A stretch of 64,000 nucleotides of DNA from contig NZ_JQKP01000007.1 in the NCBI RefSeq assembly GCF_000746095.1, positions 1 to 64,000 on the forward strand, written 5' to 3'. Made by a program: the position numbers and the translations under genes. The notes under the pieces are model-generated. The model saw only the letters and a program-made list of their open reading frames with translations, was not told where the DNA came from and did not search any database. The DNA is from Ferriphaselus sp. R-1 (GTDB taxonomy: Bacteria > Pseudomonadota > Gammaproteobacteria > Burkholderiales > Gallionellaceae). This document shows positions 1-8,284 of the stretch, piece by piece (position 1 is the stretch's first letter; every line of letters begins with the position of its first letter).

Positions 1-303
1 GCCACACTCGGCGCGACTGCGGCCACAGCTTCGGCTGAACTCGCCAAACTCGATACCGATATCGCCACCGTCAACTCGACCCGCGCCACCTTCGGCTCCA
101 CCCAGTCGCGTTTCGAGGCCATCATCAGCAACGTGTCCAACGCTGCCGAGAACCTGACCGCCGCTCGCAGCCGCATCATGGATACCGACTACGCTGCGGA
201 AACAGCCAACCTGACTCGCGCTCAGATCCTGCAACAGGCCGGTACCGCGATGCTCGCTCAGGCCAATACCGCACCCAATAGCGTGATGTCGTTGCTGCGC
301 TAA
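1..303 (+). CDS. fliC: Flagellin, C-terminal 100 residues (partial, 5' end outside window)
   Basis: The reading frame open from base 1 to the TAA at 301-303 encodes the conserved C-terminal D1/D0 helices of flagellin. Visible family signatures are the stretch with FGSTQSRFEAII followed by NAAENLTAARSRIMDTDYA, and the very end AQANTAPNSVMSLLR, which matches the usual NSVLSLLR-type terminus that packs inside the filament. Flagellin is exported by the flagellar type III system and polymerises under the FliD cap, which is encoded two genes downstream. The gene start lies before the window, so length and the variable surface domain cannot be judged. Confidence 0.95.
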   Translation, partial: ATLGATAATASAELAKLDTDIATVNSTRATFGSTQSRFEAIISNVSNAAENLTAARSRIMDTDYAAETANLTRAQILQQAGTAMLAQANTAPNSVMSLLR

Positions 304-325
304 GCTGGCTCGGCTGGTACTGAAC

Positions 326-361
326 ATCCCAGTCGAAGCAGTAGCTCCGGCTGGGATTTTG
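326..361 (+). terminator. Hairpin with short T run after fliC
   Basis: ATCCCAG at 326-332 pairs perfectly with CTGGGAT at 351-357, and the second arm runs into TTTT (357-360). The 18-base loop contains minor further pairing. It lies 23 bases after the flagellin stop and just before the flaG ribosome site (AAAGGAGAG, 365-373). It probably terminates part of the abundant fliC transcript while allowing some readthrough into flaG-fliD. The T run is short, so efficiency is uncertain. Confidence 0.5.
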
Positions 362-378
362 GTTAAAGGAGAGGCAAA

Positions 379-744
379 ATGCACATTCAGAACACAGTAA
401 ACAGCGTGTCCAAACCAGGATGGAGCGGCGTGGATGGGGTAAGTTCTTCGCCCCCAGCCAGCGCCTCGTCCGAGGTGCAGGCCGCTGCCCCGGTGGCTAC
501 AAAGACCACCGAGCCAACCCCGGCCCAGTTACAAGGTGCGGTGGACAAGATCAACAGCGCGATGAAGGAGATAAACTCCAACCTGCAGTTCAGCATCGAT
601 GACGATACGAAAAGGGTCGTCGTCAAGGTCGTCGAGTCCAAGACGGGTGATGTCATCAAACAGTTCCCGTCGGAGGAGGCATTGGCCATCGCCAAAGCCA
701 TAGACCGCTTCCAGCAGGGTTTGCTGGTCAAGCAGAGCGCATAA
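379..744 (+). CDS. flaG: FlaG family flagellar protein
   Basis: This 121-residue protein has a low-complexity N-terminal third rich in Ala/Ser/Pro/Thr, then the FlaG-family core: INSAMKEINSNLQFSIDDDT, a beta segment KRVVVKVVESKTGDVIKQFP and a closing helix with EEALAIAKAID. FlaG proteins affect filament length or assembly in polar-flagellated bacteria; their biochemical role is poorly known. The ATG has a strong ribosome site (AAAGGAGAG) and the gene lies between flagellin and fliD, the usual polar-flagellum order. Length is typical for the family. Confidence 0.9.
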   Translation: MHIQNTVNSVSKPGWSGVDGVSSSPPASASSEVQAAAPVATKTTEPTPAQLQGAVDKINSAMKEINSNLQFSIDDDTKRVVVKVVESKTGDVIKQFPSEEALAIAKAIDRFQQGLLVKQSA

Positions 745-763
745 CAGGCACGAGGTATCCATC

Positions 764-2746
764 ATGGCAACCACTTCCAGCATCACCTCTGGTGGCATGA
801 TCGATGTCAACGGCTTGGTCACTTCGCTGATGGGCGTCGAAAGACGCCCGGTCACCCTGCTGACGAGCAAGCAGACCAGCTACCAGGCCAAACTGTCCGC
901 CATGGGAAGCATCAAGAGCGCCGTCTCGACGTTCCAGGCGACGATGGGGGCGATGGCCAATGCCAGCAGCTTGCAGACAACTACCGCCACCTCCGGCGAC
1001 AGCTCGGTCTTCTCGGCCACGGCGAGCAGTACATCCACCATTGGCAGTTACTCCATCGAAGTAAGCAAGATCGCGCAGGCCCAGAAACTGGCCACTGCCG
1101 GTCTGGCGAGCACGACCACTGCCATCGGCAACGGTACCTTGACCTTCGACTTCGGCACCATCAGCGGTGGCACGTTCGACTCGGTCACCGGGAAGTACAC
1201 CGGGGCGAGCTTCACCAACAGCGGCGCAAGTAGCGGTAGCGTCACCATAGACGCGAGCAACAATTCCCTGCAAGGCATCCGGGATGCGATCAACTCGGCC
1301 AAACTCGGCGTGACGGCATCCATCGTGAACGATGGTAGCGGGACCCCTTACCGCCTGGCGTTGAGTTCGAGCAGCATGGGCAGCAGCAACAGCATCAAGA
1401 TCTCCGTGACTGGCGACGCAGCCCTGAGCAGCTTGCTCTCGCATGACCCTGCCGGCACACAGAGTCTCGCCGAGACCGCCACAGCACAGAACGCGCAGAT
1501 CAAAGTCGATGGCATCAGCATCAGCAAGAGCAGCAACACCATCACGGATGCGATCGCCGGTGTCACTTTGACGCTGAAGAAGCCCGGCACGTCACCCGTC
1601 GCGCTGGACGTAGCCAGTGACACCAGCACCGTGACGAAATCCGTACAAGGCTTCGTTGATGCCTACAACACTCTGAACAAATCACTGAGCACGGCGCTCG
1701 CCAGCGGGGTGATCGGTTCGACCGCGCCGCTGCACGGCGATTCGTTGATCCGCTCGTTGCAAAGTCAGATCCGCAGCATCCTGAGCGCCCCTCTGTCGAA
1801 CAACGGCAGCACCGTCAACACCCTGTCCCAGATCGGGGTAGGCTTCCAGTCCGACGGCTCGCTGGCACTCAATTCCACCAAATTGAGTGCGGCGCTCAGC
1901 ACCAATGCCAAGGATGTCACCAACATCTTCGCCGCCTCCGGCAGTGCAACCGATAGCTTGGTCAGCTTCGCCTCCGGCAGCACGTCCACCAAACCCGGCA
2001 GTTACGCCGTCAGCGTCACTCAGTTGGCCACACAGGGCAAACTGACTGGCTCCGTTGCTGCGGGCACCACCATCACCGCCGGGGTGAACGATACCGTGGA
2101 TCTGACCATAAACGGCATCGCATCCACCATCAAACTCGGCGCGGGAAGCTACACCGCAGCCCAGCTCGCAGCCGAAGTGCAAGGCAAGATCAACGGTACC
2201 AGCGCGTTGTCTTCGGCGGGAGTGTCGGTTGGTGTCACCGAAAGTGGCGGAGTATTGAGCATCACCTCCGGCACTTACGGCTCGACTTCCAGCATTGCAG
2301 TCACCGGTGGCAATGGGGCGACCAGCCTGCTGGGCGGCGGTCCGACTGCCGTAGCCGGGCTGAATGTCGAGGGCAGTATCGATGGCACCAGCATCGTCGG
2401 CTCCGGTCGTACCCTGACTTCCAGCACGGGCAATTCGAATGGACTTTCCGTGACTGTCAGCGGTGGTGCGCTCGGTGCGCGCGGTACGGTGAGCTACTCC
2501 CGTGGCTATGCCTACCAGCTCAACCAGATCGCCACGGATGCTCTTGCTTCGAACGGCTCCCTGACATCCCGCACCGACGGGCTCACCAGTTCGGTACGTG
2601 ATTTGGGTAAGCAGATCGACTCGATGAACGCACGCATGACTGTCATCGAGGCACGCCTGCGCAAACAGTATTCATCCCTCGATGCCATGTTGAGTCGGAT
2701 GAGTACCACCAGCACTTACCTCTCGCAACAACTCAGCAAGCTCTAA
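764..2746 (+). CDS. fliD: Flagellar filament capping protein FliD (HAP2)
   Basis: FliD forms the cap at the tip of the growing filament and guides insertion of secreted flagellin. The N-terminus (IDVNGLVTSLMGVERRPVTLL) and the C-terminal coiled coil (QIDSMNARMTVIEARL, then STTSTYLSQQLSKL) are the conserved polymerisation ends. The body carries two flagellin-hook-IN-like motifs of the form GSYxxxVxxxAxxxKL near residues 91-106 and 407-422. At 660 residues it is well above the common 450-480, the excess being Ser/Thr/Gly-rich beta sequence in the outer domains. The start has GAGG upstream, and fliS follows 13 bases after the stop. Confidence 0.93.
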   Translation: MATTSSITSGGMIDVNGLVTSLMGVERRPVTLLTSKQTSYQAKLSAMGSIKSAVSTFQATMGAMANASSLQTTTATSGDSSVFSATASSTSTIGSYSIEVSKIAQAQKLATAGLASTTTAIGNGTLTFDFGTISGGTFDSVTGKYTGASFTNSGASSGSVTIDASNNSLQGIRDAINSAKLGVTASIVNDGSGTPYRLALSSSSMGSSNSIKISVTGDAALSSLLSHDPAGTQSLAETATAQNAQIKVDGISISKSSNTITDAIAGVTLTLKKPGTSPVALDVASDTSTVTKSVQGFVDAYNTLNKSLSTALASGVIGSTAPLHGDSLIRSLQSQIRSILSAPLSNNGSTVNTLSQIGVGFQSDGSLALNSTKLSAALSTNAKDVTNIFAASGSATDSLVSFASGSTSTKPGSYAVSVTQLATQGKLTGSVAAGTTITAGVNDTVDLTINGIASTIKLGAGSYTAAQLAAEVQGKINGTSALSSAGVSVGVTESGGVLSITSGTYGSTSSIAVTGGNGATSLLGGGPTAVAGLNVEGSIDGTSIVGSGRTLTSSTGNSNGLSVTVSGGALGARGTVSYSRGYAYQLNQIATDALASNGSLTSRTDGLTSSVRDLGKQIDSMNARMTVIEARLRKQYSSLDAMLSRMSTTSTYLSQQLSKL

Positions 2747-2759
2747 GAGGGAGAGAATC

Positions 2760-3209
2760 ATGGTCTCAACACAAGGAATCAATGCCTACAACAAGGTCGG
2801 AGTTGAATCCAACATCGCGGGAGCATCGCCGCATGATCTGATCATCATGCTGTATCAGGCCGCGATAGACAGCGTAGGCAATGCAAGGCGACAGATCCTG
2901 CAACAGGAGGTCGCCGCCAAGGGTGCATCCATCAGCCGCGCCATCTCTCTGGTCGGTAGCGGGCTGCAGGCCAGCCTGGATCGCGAGGCTGGCGGGGAGA
3001 TCGCGCAGAACCTGTTCGACCTGTACAGCTACATGGTCCAGCGCCTGGTGCAAGCCAACATCAACAACGACATCGCCATACTGGACGAGGTGGAGCGGCT
3101 GCTGACCGACCTGTTGGGAGCATGGGAAAGCATCAAACGCCCGGCGAGTCAGGATGCTGGTTTCCAGCCTGCCTCCAATCGAGTAGCCATGACCTACGAC
3201 AGGCTGTAA
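2760..3209 (+). CDS. fliS: Flagellar export chaperone FliS
   Basis: FliS binds the C-terminus of flagellin in the cytoplasm, preventing early polymerisation and delivering it to the export gate. The family signatures are visible: an early INAYNKVGVES, then SPHDLIIMLYQAAIDS near residues 25-40, and NLFDLYSYMVQRLVQANINND near residues 87-107. The protein has 149 residues, slightly longer than average because of a C-terminal tail (residues 125-149) of low conservation. GAGGGAGAG just upstream (2746-2754) is a strong ribosome site. It is followed by a fliT-like gene 3 bases after the stop, so translation is probably coupled. Confidence 0.95.
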   Translation: MVSTQGINAYNKVGVESNIAGASPHDLIIMLYQAAIDSVGNARRQILQQEVAAKGASISRAISLVGSGLQASLDREAGGEIAQNLFDLYSYMVQRLVQANINNDIAILDEVERLLTDLLGAWESIKRPASQDAGFQPASNRVAMTYDRL

Positions 3210-3212
3210 GCC

Positions 3213-3533
3213 ATGAGCGCTGTACTTGATAACTACGAATATCTGTCCAGCATCACCGGACAGATGCGTGATGCCGCTCAGCAGGGCGAGTGGGATCATC
3301 TCGTGGAGTTGGAACTCAAGTGCAGTGAGCGGGTGGCGGCGATGAAAGCGCAGCCCTCCGCTCCCTCGGACGAGGAGACTCGACAGCGCAAGGTGGCTTT
3401 GATCAAGAAAATATTGGCGGACGATGCCGAGATACGCAACCGCACTGAAGTATGGATGGAGCAGCTTCAGCGCATCATGACGAGCGCCCGCAGCGAACGT
3501 CGCCTGCAACAGGCCTACTCTGCGGGTCAATGA
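3213..3533 (+). CDS. fliT: FliT-like flagellar chaperone
   Basis: A 106-residue, charged, all-helical protein directly after fliS. Position, size and the pattern YEYLSSITGQM, then WDHLVELELKCSE (an N-terminal helical hairpin where a Trp/Leu-rich helix binds clients) fit the FliT family, which chaperones the FliD cap protein and in enterics also restrains FlhDC. Sequence conservation in this family is weak, so the call leans on context. A regulatory role here is not shown by anything in the sequence. Confidence 0.75.
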   Translation: MSAVLDNYEYLSSITGQMRDAAQQGEWDHLVELELKCSERVAAMKAQPSAPSDEETRQRKVALIKKILADDAEIRNRTEVWMEQLQRIMTSARSERRLQQAYSAGQ

Positions 3534-3550
3534 GCGGGTGGTAGCCGGAA

Positions 3551-4564
3551 ATGCTGCCCACTCAGCTGTTCACCTCCATCCAGCAGCTTGCACTTAACCA
3601 GCGCCCGCTAGTCACCGGCGTGTCGGATGTGGCTCCGGTCGGGGCCAATTTCGAGATCGGCCAGAAGATGCAGGGCCGGGTGCAAGCGCAGATCAGCGAA
3701 GGGGTGTTCAGGGTCAAGGTGGCCGACCACTCCCTGCAGTTGTCTTTGCCATCGCATCTGCGCACGGGTGACCTGATCGATCTGGAGGTCGTATCCCTCC
3801 CCCCCAAGTTGACGTTCAGCCTGTCGGCTTCGGTCAATCCGCAGTCGACACCAGAACAGCTCAGTGATGCCGCCCGCCTGTTCTCTGCCCTGTCGCAGCA
3901 TCCACCAGAACGCGCGGTCGTGCGTGCCGCTCAGGGACAGGCCCTGTGGCTACAAGCACAGCCGCCGGACGTGCCGCAACTGGCCGCAAATCTGCATGAG
4001 GCACTCAGCCAAAGCGGCTTGTTCTACGAATCCCATCAGGTCCAGTGGCTGGAAGGTAGCCGCTCCACCGCTCACTTGCTGCAAGAACCTCAGAACCAGA
4101 CCGCAGAGCAAGCAAGGCTGCCCGGTACAGCCGAGGCTTCCCGCGCCGTCCCGGCATCGGCCTCCGCCAACCTCAACAGCCCACTGGCAGGCGCGCCCGA
4201 ACACGTACAACATCTGGTACAGCAACAGCTCAATGCGCTGGATACGGGGCAAGTGATGTGGCAGGGACAAGTCTGGCAGGGTCAGGAAATGCAATGGGAG
4301 ATCCATGGTCAAGCCTCCCGTCAGAGCGAGGCCCCAAACGAGCACCAATGGGTAACACAGATCCACCTGGAATTACCCAATCTCGGCGAAATATCGGCCC
4401 AGCTCATGCTCACCGGCCAAGGCCTCAGCCTGCAACTCAACGCCCCCGAGGCGAGAACGCGCACTGTGCTGGAGCGCGCCAGCACACAACTGGTAGGTGC
4501 GCTGGCCGAGCGCGGCATCCCCGTCACCAGCACGCGAGTGAGCGAGCATGGCTACGCTGAATAA
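3551..4564 (+). CDS. FliK-like flagellar hook-length control domain protein
   Basis: A 337-residue protein whose C-terminal third resembles the FliK/hook-length-control C-terminal domain: a beta-rich block with HLELPNLGEISAQLMLTGQG, then LSLQLNAPEARTRTVLERAS and a final helix LVGALAERGIPV. The N-terminal half looks like an OB-like beta region (QKMQGRVQAQISEGVFRVKV) followed by Gln/Ala-rich linker sequence. In true FliK the C-terminal domain switches export specificity by contacting FlhB, and here the next gene encodes a small FlhB-like protein overlapping by 17 bases. It may be an accessory paralogue, since the main fliK normally lies with the hook-basal-body genes. Confidence 0.7.
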   Translation: MLPTQLFTSIQQLALNQRPLVTGVSDVAPVGANFEIGQKMQGRVQAQISEGVFRVKVADHSLQLSLPSHLRTGDLIDLEVVSLPPKLTFSLSASVNPQSTPEQLSDAARLFSALSQHPPERAVVRAAQGQALWLQAQPPDVPQLAANLHEALSQSGLFYESHQVQWLEGSRSTAHLLQEPQNQTAEQARLPGTAEASRAVPASASANLNSPLAGAPEHVQHLVQQQLNALDTGQVMWQGQVWQGQEMQWEIHGQASRQSEAPNEHQWVTQIHLELPNLGEISAQLMLTGQGLSLQLNAPEARTRTVLERASTQLVGALAERGIPVTSTRVSEHGYAE

Positions 4565-4880
4565 ACGCCAGATGGCGGTCGCCCTGGCCTACCACGGTAA
4601 CGATGCTGCGCCCAAGGTCGTTGCCAAAGGGCGCGGCCTGATCGCCGAGGCCATCATCGAGCGCGCCAGGGAAAGCGGTGTGTTCGTGCATCAATCGGAA
4701 GATATGGTCGGTTTGCTGATGCAAGTGGAGCTTGACCAGCAGATCCCTCCCCAGTTGTATCTGGCCGTGGCGGAGTTGCTCGCTTGGCTATACCAGTTAG
4801 AGCATGGGAAAATCCCCCCTGATTCCGCGATTGCCCGGCAGATCGGCGGGGGACAATCGAAGAACATCCCACTGGAATGA
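4548..4880 (+). CDS. Small FlhB C-terminal-domain-like protein (FhlB/YlqH family)
   Basis: This 110-residue protein matches only the cytoplasmic C-terminal domain of the export-gate protein FlhB: DAAPKVVAKGRGLIAEAIIERARESG, then LLMQVELDQQIPPQLYLAVAELLAWLY. It has no membrane segments. The FlhB autocleavage tetrapeptide NPTH is absent; the corresponding place reads AYHGND. Free-standing FlhB-like domains of this kind are known in several bacteria and can partly replace the FlhB C-terminus in substrate switching. Its start lies inside the preceding FliK-like gene (17-base overlap), which suggests coupled translation and a shared function. Confidence 0.85.
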   Translation: MATLNKRQMAVALAYHGNDAAPKVVAKGRGLIAEAIIERARESGVFVHQSEDMVGLLMQVELDQQIPPQLYLAVAELLAWLYQLEHGKIPPDSAIARQIGGGQSKNIPLE

Positions 4881-5647
4881 GAGACACGATGTACAAAGAA
4901 CCCGAAGTACCGCTCAACATCACACGGCTTAGTCCGGCAGAAGCGCAACAATTCCTCATTTCATCCGAAAAGGAAGTCTTGTTCATTCTCCATACCATCG
5001 AGCACAAACAGAGCCGGGCCGCCCTGTTCTTCAACGACGGCAAGAACTTTTTGCTCACCACCCTGCTCGCCGTCAACGAACAGGGACTGTGGCTGGGGAC
5101 CAGCGGAGTGGAAGCGGAGAACCAGGCCGCTCTCGCCAGTCAGGATGTAATCTTCGTCAGCTCGCACTATCAGGTTCGTGTGCAGTTCAATGCGGAAAGA
5201 CTGGAGGCTGGCCGCCACCGCGATCAGGATGCTCTGTTCATCCCGCTCCCCAAAGCCTTGCTACGCATGCAGCGACGCGACTATTTCCGTCTACCCACCT
5301 CGACCCAGCCCCCCCTGCAGTGCGTGATCGCCTCGCCTGATCCGGCATCGATACTGTCGGACCAGCCGATCACCATCATGGATATCAGCGTGGGCGGAGT
5401 CGCCTTGGTATGCGAGGAGCACAACATCGACCTGCTTCCCGGCAATGTCTACCAGAACTGCCAGATCGAGCTGCCGGACATCGGCACGCTGAATGCGGCG
5501 ATCAAGGTGAAAAACACCTTCGAGGCCGTCAACTCTGATGGCTCGATGCAGAAGCGCGCCGGTTGCGAGTTCCAGAAACTGGATGGTGCCAGCGAGATCA
5601 TGCTGCAGCGCTACATCTCCCTGATGCAGTTACAGGGCATGAAGTGA
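4877..5647 (+). CDS. ycgR: Flagellar brake protein YcgR (PilZ, c-di-GMP receptor)
   Basis: The protein has an N-terminal YcgR domain (about residues 15-125) and a C-terminal PilZ domain. The two c-di-GMP motifs are clear: RRDYFR in the RxxxR region near residue 133, and MDISVGGVAL, the D/NxSxxG motif, near residue 169. YcgR bound to c-di-GMP acts on the flagellar motor or stator to slow swimming. The ATG at 4877 overlaps the preceding stop (ATGA); an in-frame ATG at 4889 is an alternative giving 252 residues. It closes the flagellar block and lies upstream of an independent promoter for rpsB. Confidence 0.92.
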   Translation: MRDTMYKEPEVPLNITRLSPAEAQQFLISSEKEVLFILHTIEHKQSRAALFFNDGKNFLLTTLLAVNEQGLWLGTSGVEAENQAALASQDVIFVSSHYQVRVQFNAERLEAGRHRDQDALFIPLPKALLRMQRRDYFRLPTSTQPPLQCVIASPDPASILSDQPITIMDISVGGVALVCEEHNIDLLPGNVYQNCQIELPDIGTLNAAIKVKNTFEAVNSDGSMQKRAGCEFQKLDGASEIMLQRYISLMQLQGMK

Positions 5648-5677
5648 TGCCCTCCGCCCGCAGGCCATGGCAAATTA

Positions 5678-5707
5678 TTGAGTCTGCCCCTTGGCTTAGG
5701 GTATAAT
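5678..5707 (+). promoter_or_regulatory. Sigma70-type promoter of the rpsB operon
   Basis: TTGAGT (5678-5683), an 18-base spacer and a perfect TATAAT (5702-5707) lie 135 bases before the rpsB start. It is the best consensus promoter in this part of the window and separates the essential translation operon from the flagellar block. Transcription would begin near 5713-5716. Confidence 0.8.
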
Positions 5708-5713
5708 CCGCGC

Positions 5714-5841
5714 CCTGCTTGTCCGCCGCCCTCTTTCGGGCTGTGGGGTCAGCAGAATCCACACACCGGTCCGGTTGGGGTGCCCGCAAGGGTCTAGCGG
5801 AACGGTGGAAAGTACTAACCCTTAACAATCATGGAGTAAGC
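5714..5841 (+). promoter_or_regulatory. 5' leader of rpsB, candidate S2 autoregulatory leader
   Basis: About 128 bases separate the expected transcription start from the rpsB ATG, long for a housekeeping gene. The leader contains several GC-rich short inverted segments, for example CCGGTCCGG near 5768 and TGCCCGCAAGGGT near 5780. In other proteobacteria ribosomal protein S2 represses its own mRNA through a structured leader. I cannot confirm homology to a known rpsB leader family by eye, so the function is inferred from length and position. Confidence 0.4.
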
Positions 5842-6570
5842 ATGTCTGTAACAATGCGTCAAATGCTGGAAGCCGGTGTCCACTTCGGTCACCAAACCCG
5901 TTTCTGGAACCCGAAGATGGCTCCGTTCATTTTCGGCCACCGCAACAAGATCCACATCATCAACCTGGAAAAGACCGTCGTCATGTTCAACGATGCGCTG
6001 AAGTTCGTGCGCAAGTTGTCCGCTGACAAGGGCTCCGTACTGTTCGTCGCTACCAAGCGCCAGGCACGCGAGATCATCAAGGAAGAGGCCCAGCGCGCTG
6101 GCTGCCCTTACGTTGACTATCGCTGGCTGGGCGGCATGCTGACCAACTTCAAGACCGTGCAACTGTCCATCAAGCGTCTGAAAGAGCTGGAAACCATGAT
6201 GGAAGACGGCAGCATCGAGAAGGTCTCCAAGAAGGAAGGCCTGATGTTCAAGCGCGAACTGGAAAAGCTGGAACGTAGCCTGGGCGGCATCAAGGATATG
6301 GCTGGCCTGCCACAAGCGATCTTCGTGATCGATGTCGGTTACCAAAAGGGCACCATCGTCGAAGCGCAGAAGCTGGGCATCCCGGTCATCGGCATCGTCG
6401 ACACCAACCACTCTCCGCTGGGCGTGGACTACGTCGTTCCCGGCAACGATGACTCCAGCCAGGCGATCCGCCTGTACGCTCGCGGCGTGGCCGATGCAGT
6501 GCTGGAAGGTCGCGCTCAAGCGCTGAGCGATCTGGTAGCCAAGGTCGCTGACGCGGAAGTCGCTGCCTAA
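5842..6570 (+). CDS. rpsB: 30S ribosomal protein S2
   Basis: S2 joins the 30S subunit late and helps recruit S1. The 242-residue product shows the family hallmarks: [23 protein letters not shown]-type N-terminus, then [30 protein letters not shown] and the C-terminal [20 protein letters not shown]. The start ATG at 5842 is chosen because the N-terminus begins exactly where S2 proteins do and GGAG lies 7 bases upstream; a longer in-frame extension to 5719 would run through the promoter leader. It is followed by a hairpin terminator and then tsf, as in most bacteria. Confidence 0.97.
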   Translation: MSVTMRQMLEAGVHFGHQTRFWNPKMAPFIFGHRNKIHIINLEKTVVMFNDALKFVRKLSADKGSVLFVATKRQAREIIKEEAQRAGCPYVDYRWLGGMLTNFKTVQLSIKRLKELETMMEDGSIEKVSKKEGLMFKRELEKLERSLGGIKDMAGLPQAIFVIDVGYQKGTIVEAQKLGIPVIGIVDTNHSPLGVDYVVPGNDDSSQAIRLYARGVADAVLEGRAQALSDLVAKVADAEVAA

Positions 6571-6588
6571 TTCCCCGCAGATGAACGA

Positions 6589-6610
6589 GGGGGCGCAAGC
6601 CCCCTTTTTT
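6589..6610 (+). terminator. Intrinsic terminator/attenuator between rpsB and tsf
   Basis: GGGGGC (6589-6594) pairs with GCCCCC (6599-6604) around a GCAA tetraloop, followed by six T (6605-6610). This is a textbook intrinsic terminator placed 19 bases after the rpsB stop and 31 bases before tsf. Since no separate strong promoter for tsf is visible in the short gap, it most likely acts as a partial terminator that sets a lower level of tsf and downstream genes. Confidence 0.85.
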
Positions 6611-6640
6611 GTAACTATTCAAAGAATCAAGGAGTCAAAT

Positions 6641-7543
6641 ATGGCGGAAATTACCGCAAGCATGGTGATGGCACTACGTGGCGCAACCGGTCTGGGCATG
6701 ATGGAATGCAAAAAGGCGCTGATCGAAACCAACGGCGATGCCAAGGCTGCCGAAGAACTGCTGCGCATCAAGAGTGGCGCCAAGGCCACCAAGGCCGCCT
6801 CGCGCATCACCGCCGAGGGCGTGGTCAGCGCATTCGTGAGCACTGACGGCAAGTCCGGCGCCGTGGTCGAAGTGAACTGTGAGACCGACTTCGTCGCCAA
6901 GAACGACGACTTCAACGCCTTTGCCCGCAACGTGGCACAGACCGTGGCCGAGCAAGACCCGGCTGATGTCGCCGCCCTGTCCGGCCTGGCCATCGCCAAT
7001 GGCGAAGGCAGCGTGGAAGAAGCCCGCAAGGCACTGGTGATGAAGATCGGCGAGAACGTGACCGTGCGTCGCTTCACCCGTTACGCCACCACCACCGGCA
7101 AACTGGCCACCTACCTGCACGGCAGCAAGATCGGCGTGATGGTGGACTACACCGGCGGCAACGACACTCTGGGCCGTGACATCGCGATGCACATCGCCGC
7201 GAGCAAGCCCAAGGCCATCGACGCTTCCGGCGTAAACGCGGACGACATCGCCACCGAGCGCCGCATCGCCATCGAGAAGGCACGCGAATCCGGCAAGCCG
7301 GAAGCCATGCTGGAAAAGATCGCCGAAGGCACCGTGCAGAAGTTCCTGAAGGAAATGACCCTGCTGGGCCAGGTCTTCGTCAAGGCGGAAGACGGCAAGC
7401 AAACCATCGAGCAGTTGCTGAAAGCGAACACCGCTTCCGTGACGGCGTTCCAGATGTTCGTGGTCGGTGAAGGCATCGAAAAGGTGGTCGAAGATTACGC
7501 CGCCGAAGTCGCCGCCACCATCGCCGCAGCCAACAAGGGTTAA
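6641..7543 (+). CDS. tsf: Translation elongation factor Ts
   Basis: EF-Ts is the guanine-nucleotide exchange factor that recharges EF-Tu. The 300-residue protein has the N-terminal UBA-like domain ([20 protein letters not shown], then [10 protein letters not shown]), the core motif [15 protein letters not shown] and the dimerisation subdomains. The ATG at 6641 follows AAGGAG with good spacing; an in-frame upstream ATG at 6581 would lie across the terminator stem and is rejected. The gene lies between rpsB and pyrH in the standard order. Confidence 0.97.
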   Translation: MAEITASMVMALRGATGLGMMECKKALIETNGDAKAAEELLRIKSGAKATKAASRITAEGVVSAFVSTDGKSGAVVEVNCETDFVAKNDDFNAFARNVAQTVAEQDPADVAALSGLAIANGEGSVEEARKALVMKIGENVTVRRFTRYATTTGKLATYLHGSKIGVMVDYTGGNDTLGRDIAMHIAASKPKAIDASGVNADDIATERRIAIEKARESGKPEAMLEKIAEGTVQKFLKEMTLLGQVFVKAEDGKQTIEQLLKANTASVTAFQMFVVGEGIEKVVEDYAAEVAATIAAANKG

Positions 7544-7546
7544 ACC

Positions 7547-8272
7547 ATGACGAACACCGCCGCACCTGCCTACAAGCGCATCCTCCTCAAACTGTCCGGT
7601 GAAGCCCTGATGGGCGAGGACAGCTACGGCATCAACCGCAGCGTGATCGAAGGCATCGTCGCCGAGATCCGCTCGGTGGTTGCGCTGGGCGTGCAGGTGG
7701 CGGTGGTGATCGGCGGCGGCAACATCTTCCGTGGCGTGGCACCTGCCGCTGCCGGGATGGATAGAGCCACTGCCGATTACATGGGCATGCTGGCCACGGT
7801 GATGAACGCCATGGCCTTGCAAGACGCGATGAAACGCGGCGGGCTGGAATGCCGCGTGCAATCCGCACTGAATCTGGAACAGGTCGCTGAGCCTTACATT
7901 CGTGGCAAGGCGCTGCGCTACCTGGAAGAAGGCACCGTGGTGATCTTCGGTGCCGGAACGGGCAACCCGTTCTTCACCACCGACACCGCCGCCGCCCTGC
8001 GCGGGGTGGAGATGGATGCGCAAGTGGTCATCAAGGCCACCAAGGTGGACGGCATCTACACCGCCGACCCGAAGAAGGACCCGAGCGCCATCCGTTACAG
8101 CAGCCTCAGTTTCGACGAGGCTATTTCCAGGAATCTCAAGGTGATGGACGCCACTGCGCTGACCCTGTGTCGCGATCAGGCGCTGCCCATCATCGTATGC
8201 AGCATTTTCAAACCCGGTGCGCTGACCCGCGTGGTAATGGGCGAGAGCGAAGGCACGCTGGTGCGCGTTTAA
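7547..8272 (+). CDS. pyrH: Uridylate kinase (UMP kinase)
   Basis: PyrH phosphorylates UMP to UDP with ATP, the committed step from de novo pyrimidine synthesis to UTP and CTP. The 241-residue amino-acid-kinase fold protein shows [14 protein letters not shown] at the N-terminus, the glycine-rich [29 protein letters not shown] and [16 protein letters not shown]. It starts 3 bases after tsf and is followed by frr after 12 bases with AAAGGAGA. Bacterial PyrH is usually allosterically controlled by GTP and UTP. Confidence 0.97.
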   Translation: MTNTAAPAYKRILLKLSGEALMGEDSYGINRSVIEGIVAEIRSVVALGVQVAVVIGGGNIFRGVAPAAAGMDRATADYMGMLATVMNAMALQDAMKRGGLECRVQSALNLEQVAEPYIRGKALRYLEEGTVVIFGAGTGNPFFTTDTAAALRGVEMDAQVVIKATKVDGIYTADPKKDPSAIRYSSLSFDEAISRNLKVMDATALTLCRDQALPIIVCSIFKPGALTRVVMGESEGTLVRV

Positions 8273-8284
8273 AGGAGACAAGCG

